Numbered from the stretch's first letter, positions 41,660-50,383 are shown. The stretch: 64,000 nucleotides of DNA from Flavobacteriales bacterium (GCA_016704485.1 JADJAA010000001.1:2261501-2325500); one strand, 5' to 3'. The notes: a model not told the origin generated them from the sequence alone. Made by a program: numbers and translations.

Positions 41660-42127
41660 AACGCTGATGACGCTGATTGATATGATAGAGAATGATGAAA
41701 GCCAACTTCTGGATGCTGGGAATTACAAGCATTCGGAGTTGACGGAACAAGTCATTAAGGCGTTCTACACAGTGTACAACACGTTGGGCTACGGGTTCCT
41801 TGAAAAGGTTTACGAGAACGCGATGCTCCATGAGCTGAGGAAAATGGGATTGAATGTTAAGAACCAGCACCCGATAACGGTCTTCTATGATGGTGTGAAA
41901 GTGGGAACCTACTCTGCAGATCTTTTGGTTGAAGAACTCGTCATTATTGAGTTGAAGGCGGCAAAGGACTTCTGCGAGGCAGACGAATACCAATTGGTTA
42001 ATTACCTCAAGGCAACAAATAGTGAAGTAGGTCTTTTACTGAACTTTGGGAAGAAGCCACGCATCAAAAGAAAAGTCTTCTCAAACCTATCATAAGTTGA
42101 TCATAAAGATCAGCGTCATCAGCGTTC
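41659..42127 (+). mobile_element. Inverted-repeat element 2 carrying a GxxExxY gene (469 bp)
   Basis: The arms GAACGCTGATGACGCTGAT (41659-41677) and its exact 19-bp complement (42109-42127) enclose one GxxExxY gene, with weaker pairing continuing inward. The left arm begins on the last base of the preceding gene's TAG stop, and the right arm ends 10 bp before the preT ATG. Similar arms bound elements at 31222 and 40315. Confidence 0.7.
41667..42095 (+). CDS. GxxExxY family protein, second copy
   Basis: 142 residues from the ATG at 41667, which lies inside the left inverted repeat. The Met at 41682 (MIENDESQLL) is an equally likely start and would give 137 residues. It carries the same signatures as the copy at 40353: GYGFLEKVYENAM, YSADLLVEE and IIELKAAKD, YQLVNYLKAT, LLLNFGKKP. 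The Asp and ELK residues fit a PD-(D/E)xK nuclease-like core. Function unknown. Both copies face the same way as the host operon and so are presumably transcribed with it. Confidence 0.9.
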   Translation: MTLIDMIENDESQLLDAGNYKHSELTEQVIKAFYTVYNTLGYGFLEKVYENAMLHELRKMGLNVKNQHPITVFYDGVKVGTYSADLLVEELVIIELKAAKDFCEADEYQLVNYLKATNSEVGLLLNFGKKPRIKRKVFSNLS

Positions 42128-42137
42128 CTCTATTACC

Positions 42138-43481
42138 ATGGCAGAATACAAGAAACCAACCACCGAAGCCGAGTTCAACGCCAACTTCCATCCGAAGAAA
42201 CCGTTGATGACGGATACCGAAGCATATTACGAAAGCTCGCGCTGTCTGTATTGCTACGACGCGCCATGTGTAACTGCTTGCCCGACAGGGATCGACATTC
42301 CTCAGTTCATTCGGCAGATCAATAGTGGAACCAATGAAGGTGCCGCCAAAACGATCTATGATAGCAATTGGATGGGACATGCTTGCGGCAATGTCTGCCC
42401 AACAGAGGAACTGTGCGAAGGTGCTTGTGTATACAATCATAGCGATGTGAAACCGATCGAGATCGGAAGGTTGCAAGCACACGCCACGGCGGAAGTGATC
42501 CGTACCAAAAAGAAATTATTCCGAGTTGGAAAGGACACCGGAAAGAAGGTGGCGGTGATCGGTGCAGGTCCTGCGGGGATCTCGGCTGCGTGCGAGTTGC
42601 GGATGTTGGGACATGCCGTAACTATATATGAAGCAAGGGCATTGCCAAGCGGCCTTTGCGTTCATGGGGTGGCACCTTACAAGCTCACCAACGAAGAAGC
42701 GTTGGATGAAATGGCTTATTTGCAAGAACAGTTCGGGTTTGATGTGCATTATAACAAAGCCATTGCAGGTCGTGCGGATCTTGAAAAACTGGAGAAGGAC
42801 TTCGACGCGATCTTCATCGGGATCGGTCTTGGAAGTACCTCCAAATTAGGCGTTATCGGCGAGGACAAGAAAGGCGTGCTCGGCGCTTTGGAATATGCAG
42901 AGGAATTGAGGATGAAGCACCACAAATCACCTATCGGGAACAAGGTGATCGTGCTTGGCGGAGGAAATACAGCAATGGATGCCGCCAGCGAAAGTTGCCG
43001 AATGGGTGCAGAGAGTGTTATCATCGCCTACCGCCGTGGTGCGGACGAGATGGGTGCCTACTCGTTCGAGTTCGACCTTGCGAAGAAGAGTGGTGCGAAG
43101 GCATTGTTCAACGTTACACCTGTTGAGATCATGGGTAATGGCTCGGTGACCGGTGTAAAATTCATTCGCAACAAAGCTGCTTATGGTAAGATCGAAGCGA
43201 TAGCCGGAAGCGAGTTCATTGAGCCTTGCGACATGGTGTTGCTCGGCACGGGACAGGGCAAACAAGTGGACCTGCTGGAACAGATCTCAGGAGTGAAGCT
43301 CGAACACAAAAGCCGCATTCTCGATGATCGAGGTCGCTTGGTAGTGAACGAACATTACCAGACCAACAACCCGAAATACTTTGCTGCAGGCGATGCGGTG
43401 AACGGTGGTGTGGAAGTGGTGAACGCAGCCGCCGAAGCGAAGAAAGCAGCACACGGGATCAATGCTTATTTAAACAATTGA
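42138..43481 (+). CDS. preT: NAD-dependent dihydropyrimidine dehydrogenase, subunit PreT
   Basis: 447 residues. PreT is the NADH-oxidising FAD subunit that passes electrons through Fe-S clusters to PreA for reduction of uracil or thymine. The N-terminal cysteines CLYCYDAPCVTACPTGIDIP and ACGNVCPTEELCEGAC bind [4Fe-4S] clusters. VAVIGAGPAGISAAC binds FAD, and VIVLGGGNTAMDAAS the nicotinamide cofactor. The terminal YFAAGDAVNGGVEVVNAAAE closes the FAD domain. The length is slightly above E. coli PreT. It is followed after 87 bp by preA. Confidence 0.95.
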   Translation: MAEYKKPTTEAEFNANFHPKKPLMTDTEAYYESSRCLYCYDAPCVTACPTGIDIPQFIRQINSGTNEGAAKTIYDSNWMGHACGNVCPTEELCEGACVYNHSDVKPIEIGRLQAHATAEVIRTKKKLFRVGKDTGKKVAVIGAGPAGISAACELRMLGHAVTIYEARALPSGLCVHGVAPYKLTNEEALDEMAYLQEQFGFDVHYNKAIAGRADLEKLEKDFDAIFIGIGLGSTSKLGVIGEDKKGVLGALEYAEELRMKHHKSPIGNKVIVLGGGNTAMDAASESCRMGAESVIIAYRRGADEMGAYSFEFDLAKKSGAKALFNVTPVEIMGNGSVTGVKFIRNKAAYGKIEAIAGSEFIEPCDMVLLGTGQGKQVDLLEQISGVKLEHKSRILDDRGRLVVNEHYQTNNPKYFAAGDAVNGGVEVVNAAAEAKKAAHGINAYLNN

Positions 43482-43568
43482 ATCGAATAAGAAGCAGAGT
43501 TTGGGAACCAGTGAGTAAGAAGCAGTCCCATTTTCTGATCTTCTGATCATCTAATTTTCTGATCAAAC

Positions 43569-44918
43569 ATGGCCGATCTAAGAACAAACCTAGCAGGCAT
43601 CAAAAGCCCAAACCCATTTTGGCTGGCTTCTGCTCCACCAACGAACTCCGGCTACCAGATTATGAAAGCCTTCGATGCAGGCTGGGGTGGTGCAGTGTGG
43701 AAAACACTTGGTGTACCTGTGGTGAATGTGAGTAGCCGTTACGGTGCGTTGAACTACCGTGATAATCGCATGGTGGGCTTCAATAACATCGAGCTGATCA
43801 CCGACCGACCACTTGCAGACAACCTCCGCGAGATCTCCGAAGTGAAAAAGCGCTTCCCGGATCATGCAGTGATTGCTTCTTTGATGGTGGAAACCCGCGA
43901 AGAATGGCACAACATAGTGCGCGATGTGGAGAATGCGGGTGCGGATGGGATCGAACTCAATTTCGGTTGTCCACATGGCATGTGCGAGCGCGGAATGGGT
44001 AGCGCTGTTGGTCAAGAACCCAAAGTATTACAGACCATTGTTGAGTGGGTGAAGGAAGTTGCCAAGGTCCCGGTGATCACAAAGCTTACACCGAATATTT
44101 CGGATATAACCAGACCAGCGCGTGCAGCCAGAGCAGGTGGTAGCGACGCGATCTCGTTGATCAATACGATCCAAAGTGTGATCGGCGTTGATCTTGATAC
44201 GTTCGTGTCTAGCCCGAGTGTAGATGGTAAAAGCACGAACGGTGGTTACTGCGGCCCGGCCGTAAAGCCAATCGCATTGAACATGCTCAAGAATTGCGCA
44301 CAGGACAACCAAGTGGGCATTCCGATCAGTGGAATAGGGGGTGTTGAAACTTGGCGTGATGCTGCGGAATTCATTCTTCTCGGCGCAACTTCCGTGCAAG
44401 TGTGTACTGCCGTGATGCACTATGGCTTCGGAATTATCCGCGACCTGAACTCCGGTTTGGAGCGCTACATGGACGAAAAGGGCTTCAAGACGATTGAGGA
44501 TTTCCGAGGCAAAGCACTACCGAACATCCTGCATTGGGAAGACCTCAATCTCAAATACAAAGTGGTGGCCGAGATCAACGCCGACAAATGCATCGGTTGC
44601 CAATTGTGCTACACCGCCTGCGAGGACGGTGCGCATCAGGCCATCGGATTATCCAGCGACCCATTGAACCGCATACCAAGTATCATCGAAGAGAATTGCG
44701 TAGGCTGCAACCTCTGCTCCATCGTTTGCCCAGTGGAGGATTGCATCACCATGGATCGCCGCGATGATGGCAAGGAACACCTGACCTGGGGCGACCGCAC
44801 CCGCGCTGGTAACATCCCAAAAACCTTCGATGATGAACTGGCAGGTGGACGACATCATTGGGTACCGGAACCAGCTGCTGCATTGGTGACTAAGAAGCCA
44901 CGGCATTACAAGGGTTGA
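43569..44918 (+). CDS. preA: NAD-dependent dihydropyrimidine dehydrogenase, subunit PreA
   Basis: 449 residues. An FMN-binding dihydroorotate-dehydrogenase-like barrel comes first (NPFWLASAPPTNSGYQI, GIELNFGCPHGMCERGMG, VPVITKLTPNI, GIPISGIGGVETWRDAAEF). Two C-terminal [4Fe-4S] motifs follow, CIGCQLCYTACEDGAHQAI and CVGCNLCSIVCPVEDC. With PreT it reduces uracil to 5,6-dihydrouracil, feeding the dihydropyrimidinase encoded upstream. E. coli PreA is about 411 residues; the extra length here is mostly in the tail after the ferredoxin-like part. Confidence 0.96.
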   Translation: MADLRTNLAGIKSPNPFWLASAPPTNSGYQIMKAFDAGWGGAVWKTLGVPVVNVSSRYGALNYRDNRMVGFNNIELITDRPLADNLREISEVKKRFPDHAVIASLMVETREEWHNIVRDVENAGADGIELNFGCPHGMCERGMGSAVGQEPKVLQTIVEWVKEVAKVPVITKLTPNISDITRPARAARAGGSDAISLINTIQSVIGVDLDTFVSSPSVDGKSTNGGYCGPAVKPIALNMLKNCAQDNQVGIPISGIGGVETWRDAAEFILLGATSVQVCTAVMHYGFGIIRDLNSGLERYMDEKGFKTIEDFRGKALPNILHWEDLNLKYKVVAEINADKCIGCQLCYTACEDGAHQAIGLSSDPLNRIPSIIEENCVGCNLCSIVCPVEDCITMDRRDDGKEHLTWGDRTRAGNIPKTFDDELAGGRHHWVPEPAAALVTKKPRHYKG

Positions 44919-44946
44919 TAAGTTCAAAACCAATTAGCCACATAGC

Positions 44947-45138
44947 ATGGACCGCAAAGCACGCATACGATCCTTCGTCATTCCCGCGTTCATACTCGCG
45001 TTGACCATTGGTAACTACGCACGATTAACAGGCAATGAATCTGTTCGTCCCATTCAAGTCGCTTCACTCATTGCGATCGGAATGTGTTTAGGTGTACTTG
45101 TCAGGAACTTGTTCGCCTTAATTCGAGGACGTTCATGA
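44947..45138 (+). CDS. Small membrane protein of unknown function
   Basis: 63 residues with two hydrophobic segments (FVIPAFILALTIGNYARL, VASLIAIGMCLGVLVRNLFA) and basic ends. It lies 28 bp after preA and overlaps the cytosine deaminase ATG by 4 bp (ATGA), so it is translated with it. It may simply be a small helper of the operon. No family recognised. Confidence 0.65.
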   Translation: MDRKARIRSFVIPAFILALTIGNYARLTGNESVRPIQVASLIAIGMCLGVLVRNLFALIRGRS

Positions 45139-45569
45139 TTGACCAACACATGCAAACAGCCATCGACGAAGCCCGCTTGGGCCGCTCACAAGGTGGTATC
45201 CCTATAGGCTCCGCATTGGTACGCGATGGAAAGTTGATCGCCAAAGGACACAACAAACGCGTACAGGAGAAGAACCCGATCCTTCATGGCGAAATGGATT
45301 GCCTGAATAACGCTGGACGCATCGGTAGTTACAAAGGCACAACGATCTATTCCACGCTGATGCCTTGTTATATGTGTGCTGGTACGATCGTTCAATTCAA
45401 GATCAAGAAGGTGATAGTAGGGGAGAGCCGTACGTTCTCCGGAGCGCGCGAATTCATGGAGAGCCACGGCGTGGAAGTGATCGATCTGGACCTACCAGAA
45501 TGTGTGCAAATGATGGAGGAATTCATCGCCGCAGAACCAGAGCTTTGGAACGAGGATATTGGGGAGTGA
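45135..45569 (+). CDS. Cytosine deaminase (zinc-dependent, yeast FCY1-like)
   Basis: A 144-residue zinc deaminase. Zinc ligands and the catalytic Glu are in HGEMDCLNNAGR and PCYMCAG. The remainder, including YSTLMPCYMCAGTIVQF, VVGE-like VIVGESRTFSG and the tail ELWNEDIGE, resembles the small fungal cytosine deaminase more than tRNA-adenosine or guanine deaminases. It would convert cytosine to uracil, the substrate of PreTA. The ATG at 45135 is chosen because it overlaps the previous stop and begins family-like sequence; the frame opens 17 codons earlier. Confidence 0.88.
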   Translation: MIDQHMQTAIDEARLGRSQGGIPIGSALVRDGKLIAKGHNKRVQEKNPILHGEMDCLNNAGRIGSYKGTTIYSTLMPCYMCAGTIVQFKIKKVIVGESRTFSGAREFMESHGVEVIDLDLPECVQMMEEFIAAEPELWNEDIGE

Positions 45570-45576
45570 TGGAACG

Positions 45577-45618
45577 CTCTCCGTTCCCGGGTCAAGCCCG
45601 AGAGGACAGCCCGGAGAG
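45577..45618. repeat. Hairpin-forming intergenic repeat
   Basis: CTCTCCG (45577-45583) pairs with CGGAGAG (45612-45618), and CGGG/CCCG (45588-45591, 45597-45600) forms an inner loop reading CCCGGGTCAAGCCCG. It follows the cytosine deaminase stop and may act as its terminator, though no T tract follows. Confidence 0.55.
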
Positions 45619-45631
45619 TGTGCCATAACCT

Positions 45632-45680
45632 TCCGAAACACGAACGGCCACCCCTTTCGGAGCGGCCGTTCGTAGTCGGA
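45632..45680. terminator. Hairpin between convergent genes
   Basis: ACGAACGGCC (45640-45649) pairs exactly with GGCCGTTCGT (45664-45673), and TCCGA/TCGGA extends the stem outside. It lies between the deaminase and the convergent T9SS gene and could end both transcripts. A long T tract is lacking. Confidence 0.55.
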
Positions 45681-45690
45681 CCGCACTAAC

Positions 45691-47376
45691 TTACTTCGTT
45701 ACCACCACGCGGAAACTTGCGTATTGGCCATTGTCGAAGCTCATGTTGAAGAGGTATGTTCCAGTAGCAACATTGCTCACATCAACAGTAAGTCTACCAT
45801 TGTTGGCCACACTCACTTTTTGTTGAGCTACCATCTTGCCGCTCTGATCATAGATCTGCAAGTTGGCTGCACCACTTTGTCCGGTCAACGGAATAACAAT
45901 GAAGTCATTCGTTGGATTCGGGAAAGGTGTAACGTCAACACGGTTCTGCTCATCAATGCCTACTATGGCAGAAGTCATCTTCACGCCAATTCCAGAATAG
46001 GTTGCATCTGCAAATGATCCCCATGCTCCATTGTCGCTCATCAAGTAGATCGGCTCATCCAGATCAGCCTGAATGCGCCCATAATCAAGACCACCGTCCA
46101 TTCCTAAGAACACGTCCGTAGAAGGTGAATAAGCACAGAATAAGTAGCGCTTGTCATTCACCATTACGAATGGGTCATTGAATGGGATATAAAGGGTAAG
46201 CCCGCCAATGCTATCCTCGAAGAAATAGTCTGCAGTAGTGAGCTGTGCAAGATCGTTGGTTGTTGCATCGGCCCATCCAGTGAACGTATCATTCCACTCA
46301 AAGATCCTTGCTTCCAATACTTCACCATCCATACTGGCGTTACCGGATTTGGTTGCTCCGGTGTAAAGTCCTTCGATCTGATACATTTCGGCCATTGGGC
46401 TTGAGAAGTACGCACAGACCTGATAACTTGGTGAATTCAAAGTTGCGCGAACAAAAGACTCTTGTAATGGTGTCTTTGTTGCTGGATCAACCTTTGCGTA
46501 GGTGAACAATGAATCCGCAAGGAAGTTGAAATCATAGGAATTGTCCGACGGAAATCCATCCGTGTTAGCAGAGGTTACTGTATAAAGCCCCTCGTAATAA
46601 CCACTCCAATTGGTTTGGGTGAACAAAGGAAGTGCCATATACGCACTGTCATTGTTCAATACTGGCGTAGGAGATGAGGTTTCGTTATAGAGTTCCGTTC
46701 CGTTCTGTGTGATCGTTAAATTAACCACTACGTCCGTCTGGTCCAAGGATCCAAAGTTGCGCACCCAGGAACCCAGGTCCATTGCAAATCCGGTTGCATT
46801 CGCCAACGAAGCAGGTAGTGCTGCATACTGCGGTATTAAAGCGGTTTTCTTGTCCATGAACAGGTTGTATTCATACACACCGAGAACGCTTCCGATCAGG
46901 AATTCCACGTTTCCTGCAACGATCTCGTCGTGCAAAAGAGCGCCGGCGTCAGTAGAGATCATGACCACAGGTATCGTGATCTCTCCACCAACAGCGCCAG
47001 CTCCCATGGCTACGGGAGCTCCACTGTTGTTGATGATAACAACGGCAACTGCACCCTCGTTCTGTGCGCTAAGGGCTTTCGCTCCGAATTCACATACACC
47101 ACGGTAGACTACAGCTACCTTTCCTAAGATGTCCGCACCATTAACTAAGGCTTCACAGCCCAATGAATCCGCACCGCTGTCGTCATCGACCAGAGCTGCA
47201 AATGCAGTCACTGAATTAGCGGGATCATTCAGATCCGGGGTCTGGCCCCAATTGTCGGCCCAAGTGAATTCTTGTGCACCCTCCAAGGATGCCGGTTGTG
47301 TAACGAATGTGGTTACCTGAGCGTTCGACCAGAGCGCACCAAGTACCACGCAAGCTGTGAGTAGGGATCTTTTCAT
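45691..47376 (-). CDS. Secreted PA-domain protein with T9SS sorting domain
   Basis: 561 residues: a signal peptide (MKRSLLTACVVLGALWSNAQ), a protease-associated (PA) domain around residues 60-165 (GKVAVVYRGVCEFGAKALSA, AVVIINNSGAP, IPVVMISTDAGALL), a beta-rich central region, and a C-terminal T9SS type A domain (DVTPFPNPTNDFIVIPL ... FRVVVTK). No protease catalytic motif is seen, so the PA domain stands alone. The ATG at 47376 precedes the signal peptide; 16 upstream in-frame codons are ignored. Probably exported through T9SS to the cell surface. Confidence 0.85.
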   Translation of the reverse strand: MKRSLLTACVVLGALWSNAQVTTFVTQPASLEGAQEFTWADNWGQTPDLNDPANSVTAFAALVDDDSGADSLGCEALVNGADILGKVAVVYRGVCEFGAKALSAQNEGAVAVVIINNSGAPVAMGAGAVGGEITIPVVMISTDAGALLHDEIVAGNVEFLIGSVLGVYEYNLFMDKKTALIPQYAALPASLANATGFAMDLGSWVRNFGSLDQTDVVVNLTITQNGTELYNETSSPTPVLNNDSAYMALPLFTQTNWSGYYEGLYTVTSANTDGFPSDNSYDFNFLADSLFTYAKVDPATKTPLQESFVRATLNSPSYQVCAYFSSPMAEMYQIEGLYTGATKSGNASMDGEVLEARIFEWNDTFTGWADATTNDLAQLTTADYFFEDSIGGLTLYIPFNDPFVMVNDKRYLFCAYSPSTDVFLGMDGGLDYGRIQADLDEPIYLMSDNGAWGSFADATYSGIGVKMTSAIVGIDEQNRVDVTPFPNPTNDFIVIPLTGQSGAANLQIYDQSGKMVAQQKVSVANNGRLTVDVSNVATGTYLFNMSFDNGQYASFRVVVTK

Positions 47377-47721
47377 TGTGAAGGTTTTAGTTAATAATAG
47401 GATGAGATGGGTAGAGGGCACCACATATTTCTCACTACAATATTACGGATCATTGTGTTCCGGACCAAGTATTCGGATAACTTCTTTAGAGTATATAGTG
47501 GTGGCCTAATAGAGTTCATTGAATCGGGTCCTTGGAATTGGGTCAACAATTCATGCATATCCTTTACGTATGCACCTGAACGGTTCGCAGCTACAAGAAG
47601 TTGGCGATTTCGAAGCACTGAACTGTCCACCACCACAAAACTTGATACGAAGCACAAAGCTTCATTTAACCCGGATCATGACGGCTAACATACGATCGTT
47701 ACGAGTTATAAAGTGGCAGAT
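47377..47721. other. 345-bp gene-free stretch
   Basis: No convincing gene lies between the two minus-strand T9SS genes. Plus-strand frames here lack family features. It must hold the promoter of the PA-domain gene, but no clear TAnnTTTG box was found. The only notable feature is the 14-bp motif TAACCCGGATCATG at 47667-47680, repeated at 50326. Confidence 0.6.
47667..47680 (+). repeat. TAACCCGGATCATG repeat, left copy
   Basis: An exact 14-bp match, in the same orientation, to 50326-50339. The two copies flank the CotH-type T9SS gene. A shorter form, CCGGATCATG, occurs at 10211-10220 upstream of priA. Confidence 0.6.
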
Positions 47722-50190
47722 CTATGACCCGGTCTTTACCATGCGCTGGGTGACGAATGTGTCGTTCAGTTCCACCCACAACGTATAGACTCCGTTGCCT
47801 AACGAGCCAAGGTCCAGATCCAAGGTATTCACCCCGCGTTGAACGTTTTGTTTGCGATCTAAGTGAATACGGCCTTCAACATCGATCAATCGTATTGTGG
47901 TCACTCCTTCTTTTTCGGCAAATAGGCTTACCACCGTTCTGTCGGAGAAAGGATTAGGAAATACGGTCAACGACTCTCCAACCTTCCGATAGTAGGCCAC
48001 TAATTTACCATCCATACCAAATGAGCGTTGGATCGTAGGGTCAAAAATTCGTTCGCCAGACCCTGCGTCGTATTCCCAATGGTCGAAAACATAACCATCT
48101 CTGGGTGTTGTGCTCAGGTCGATGGCATTCTCGTTGAAATAGATGCCGCTGAAGGGTAGTTCAGGATCCAATGTGTTCAGTGCGATCGAACCTGCAGCGC
48201 TCGGGAATACGTCAAACATCAAAAGCGCAGTATTCGGGAGTTCGAAGGTGCTCAACACATCCTCACGCATAATGTCACCACGCACCTCCGCAAAATTCGG
48301 GATAATACTATAAGCATGGTCTTCCCACTGGGGAATGTAACAGCCCCACCGCGCAAAATGATGCGGGATCTCAGCTACGATCCGGTCCCGGTTCATGCGG
48401 ATCTCATTGCCGAATGATTCTTCCGAAAGGCTTGTGTTGAGCAGGTCCGCCATACGATTCAGGAATTTGCGCTTGAATTCATCATTCCCCAACATGCTTC
48501 TGAAGATCTCCGCATGCACGAAACCAGCTCGATGGACCAGAACCCAATAGAAACTATCCAGATCGATCGGGATCCAACCGAAAATATTCATTGTGGCATC
48601 CAGATCATACAAGAGATAGCGCCACTTTCCTTCAGTAATTGAGGGTTTCCAGTATTTCAGGTTATTGCTCGGCCAATCCACATTCCCTGCGTACATCTCC
48701 AAGATGGCATAGTCCATGAAACTCTTGATGTCCAAAAGGCTGTCCACATAGGCATAATGGACCGGGTCGTTCATGTCATGGCCATAGATGTACTCTTTCA
48801 GATCATGAAAGTGGATCGTATCACCTTCTATGCTCACGTTCTCTTCCTCCATTAATAAAAGGTCTTCGCGGTCCGCGCCATAATTGTAATGGAGGTAGTC
48901 ATCATCGATCCGTTCCCGCAATTCCATCAATCCCCAATATGCACCGTTGATATAGACCGCAACCGGACGATAGGCCAGTACATCTATATCCAACCCACCA
49001 TGCAATGCGGTCTGGTGCCAGATCTGGTCCCGTTGTTCCGCAATGCACCAATCAGCACCGGAATTGCGTAGGATCAGTGTATGGAATTTATTCAGATGTG
49101 CTTTTTCCGGGAAGAACTGATATTCCATCAGCTCGGAACCATATTGCTTCTGCGCAGTCAATCGGAACGGACGTTGCGGTTGGTTCCGTGATACACGACC
49201 GCCATGCATTTTCAGGTCCACTACTTGATCCAACCCGCGATGGTGCAGCTCATCGAAATATTCAATTCGCACAGTGATACTTCGTTCGCTCCAGTAGTTG
49301 GCCCCATAATGTGGATACTCCGGATCCGCATTCGGTCCAAGCATATAGAGTCCCAGAACCTCATCGAATAAACTATCCGGATGTACACTCAGCGATACCA
49401 TGGCCAACTCCGTATTCTCGCTCACGAAGTAGGTATTGCTTGCAGTCTCAGAGGGCAATAGATCCGGGGCATAGGCCACGGCTTTTATGACCTGTGTATT
49501 GTTCAGTGTAAAAGGACCATTGTATTCCTGCGAGTTCCCGTTCGGTTCTGATCCATCCAATGTTACCCGAACGGAAGCATTTGGAATTGAAGCAAGCGCC
49601 ACAGTGGTTCCCTGACCAACAAAGCCAGGATCACTGTCGAATATCGGCGTTTGTGCATATCCAAGATAGGCATCCGTGGTATTCGCTGTTTCTGGTGTAG
49701 GCGTTCCGAAGAATCGGTATTCGCCTCCATTCCAACGGCCGTAGGAATGGTCCGTTCGCAAATATGGAATGATGAACGTTTCCAGCATGGATCCACTGCC
49801 GTCCGTTAGAAAAAGCGATTCACCATCACGCGATAGGCTGAAAGGGAACCAATGATCGTTCTGGTCGCTATCGCCGCTCAAGAATACTTCGTACGCGCCT
49901 GGTTCCAATTGCACATTCGGAAGATGCCAGGGCGCTGGGTCGTTGATCGCATCGCTTAAATAAAAGTCAGCAAGAGAGAGTGTGGTTGTTCCTGCATTGA
50001 ACATTTCGATCCAGTCCGGATGACCACCAGTGCCATTGTCCAGGACCGTGTTGTTCTTACTACACACTTCATTGATCAACAGTTGCGCATCACATTGGGT
50101 CGTCGTAGATCCTATCAAAAGGAAAATTGCAAGACGCGGACTTAAATGCAATGAATTGTGAATACCGAAGAAATTGACTGAACTGAACAT
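47722..50190 (-). CDS. CotH-kinase-like, lamin-tail-domain secreted protein (T9SS)
   Basis: 822 residues. After a signal peptide (ending TTTQCDAQ) come a lamin-tail domain (LLINEVCSKNNTVLDNGTGG, PDWIEMFNAG), a chitobiase-type beta-sandwich (RVTLDGSEPNGNSQEYNGPF), and a CotH-like kinase domain (YINGAYWGLMELRERIDDDY, RYLLYDLDATMN). A T9SS type A sorting domain follows (LTVFPNPFSDRTVVSLF ... QRMVKTGS). CotH relatives phosphorylate spore-coat proteins in Bacillus; secreted bacterial versions are of unknown role. The frame opens 37 codons before the chosen ATG at 50190, but export sequence begins there. The start faces slyD. Confidence 0.87.
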   Translation of the reverse strand: MFSSVNFFGIHNSLHLSPRLAIFLLIGSTTTQCDAQLLINEVCSKNNTVLDNGTGGHPDWIEMFNAGTTTLSLADFYLSDAINDPAPWHLPNVQLEPGAYEVFLSGDSDQNDHWFPFSLSRDGESLFLTDGSGSMLETFIIPYLRTDHSYGRWNGGEYRFFGTPTPETANTTDAYLGYAQTPIFDSDPGFVGQGTTVALASIPNASVRVTLDGSEPNGNSQEYNGPFTLNNTQVIKAVAYAPDLLPSETASNTYFVSENTELAMVSLSVHPDSLFDEVLGLYMLGPNADPEYPHYGANYWSERSITVRIEYFDELHHRGLDQVVDLKMHGGRVSRNQPQRPFRLTAQKQYGSELMEYQFFPEKAHLNKFHTLILRNSGADWCIAEQRDQIWHQTALHGGLDIDVLAYRPVAVYINGAYWGLMELRERIDDDYLHYNYGADREDLLLMEEENVSIEGDTIHFHDLKEYIYGHDMNDPVHYAYVDSLLDIKSFMDYAILEMYAGNVDWPSNNLKYWKPSITEGKWRYLLYDLDATMNIFGWIPIDLDSFYWVLVHRAGFVHAEIFRSMLGNDEFKRKFLNRMADLLNTSLSEESFGNEIRMNRDRIVAEIPHHFARWGCYIPQWEDHAYSIIPNFAEVRGDIMREDVLSTFELPNTALLMFDVFPSAAGSIALNTLDPELPFSGIYFNENAIDLSTTPRDGYVFDHWEYDAGSGERIFDPTIQRSFGMDGKLVAYYRKVGESLTVFPNPFSDRTVVSLFAEKEGVTTIRLIDVEGRIHLDRKQNVQRGVNTLDLDLGSLGNGVYTLWVELNDTFVTQRMVKTGS

Positions 50191-50325
50191 TTGACCGAAT
50201 AGAGCTGTGCATTGGTTGATCAGCCTTTCCAAAGGTAGGACGTGTTGCGCTTGAACGTTGTTGTTCACCGCATACGTGCGAACAAAATTATGTGGGTGCA
50301 TTGGGAAGAAACACGAGGTCAGTTG

Positions 50326-50339
50326 TAACCCGGATCATG
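50326..50339 (+). repeat. TAACCCGGATCATG repeat, right copy
   Basis: Second exact copy of the 14-bp motif at 47667. Here it is in the divergent promoter region between the CotH-like gene and slyD, 44 bp before the slyD ATG. Confidence 0.6.
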
Positions 50340-50356
50340 CAATTGTTAAGGTTTTC

Positions 50357-50364
50357 TACTTTTG
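50357..50364 (+). promoter_or_regulatory. -7 promoter box of slyD
   Basis: TACTTTTG fits the Bacteroidota TAnnTTTG box and lies 20 bp before the slyD ATG. No good -33 box is seen at the usual distance. Confidence 0.5.
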
Positions 50365-50383
50365 CAGATCATTTACTTGAACA

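Noticed and set aside
43482..43568. Fourth inverted-repeat element between preT and preA
   Set aside because: The spacer has short direct repeats (TTCTGATC) but not the AACGCTGAT arms.
47407..47788. Two overlapping plus-strand frames between the T9SS genes
   Set aside because: Both cross the CotH-type gene end or the PA-gene upstream region and show no recognisable features.
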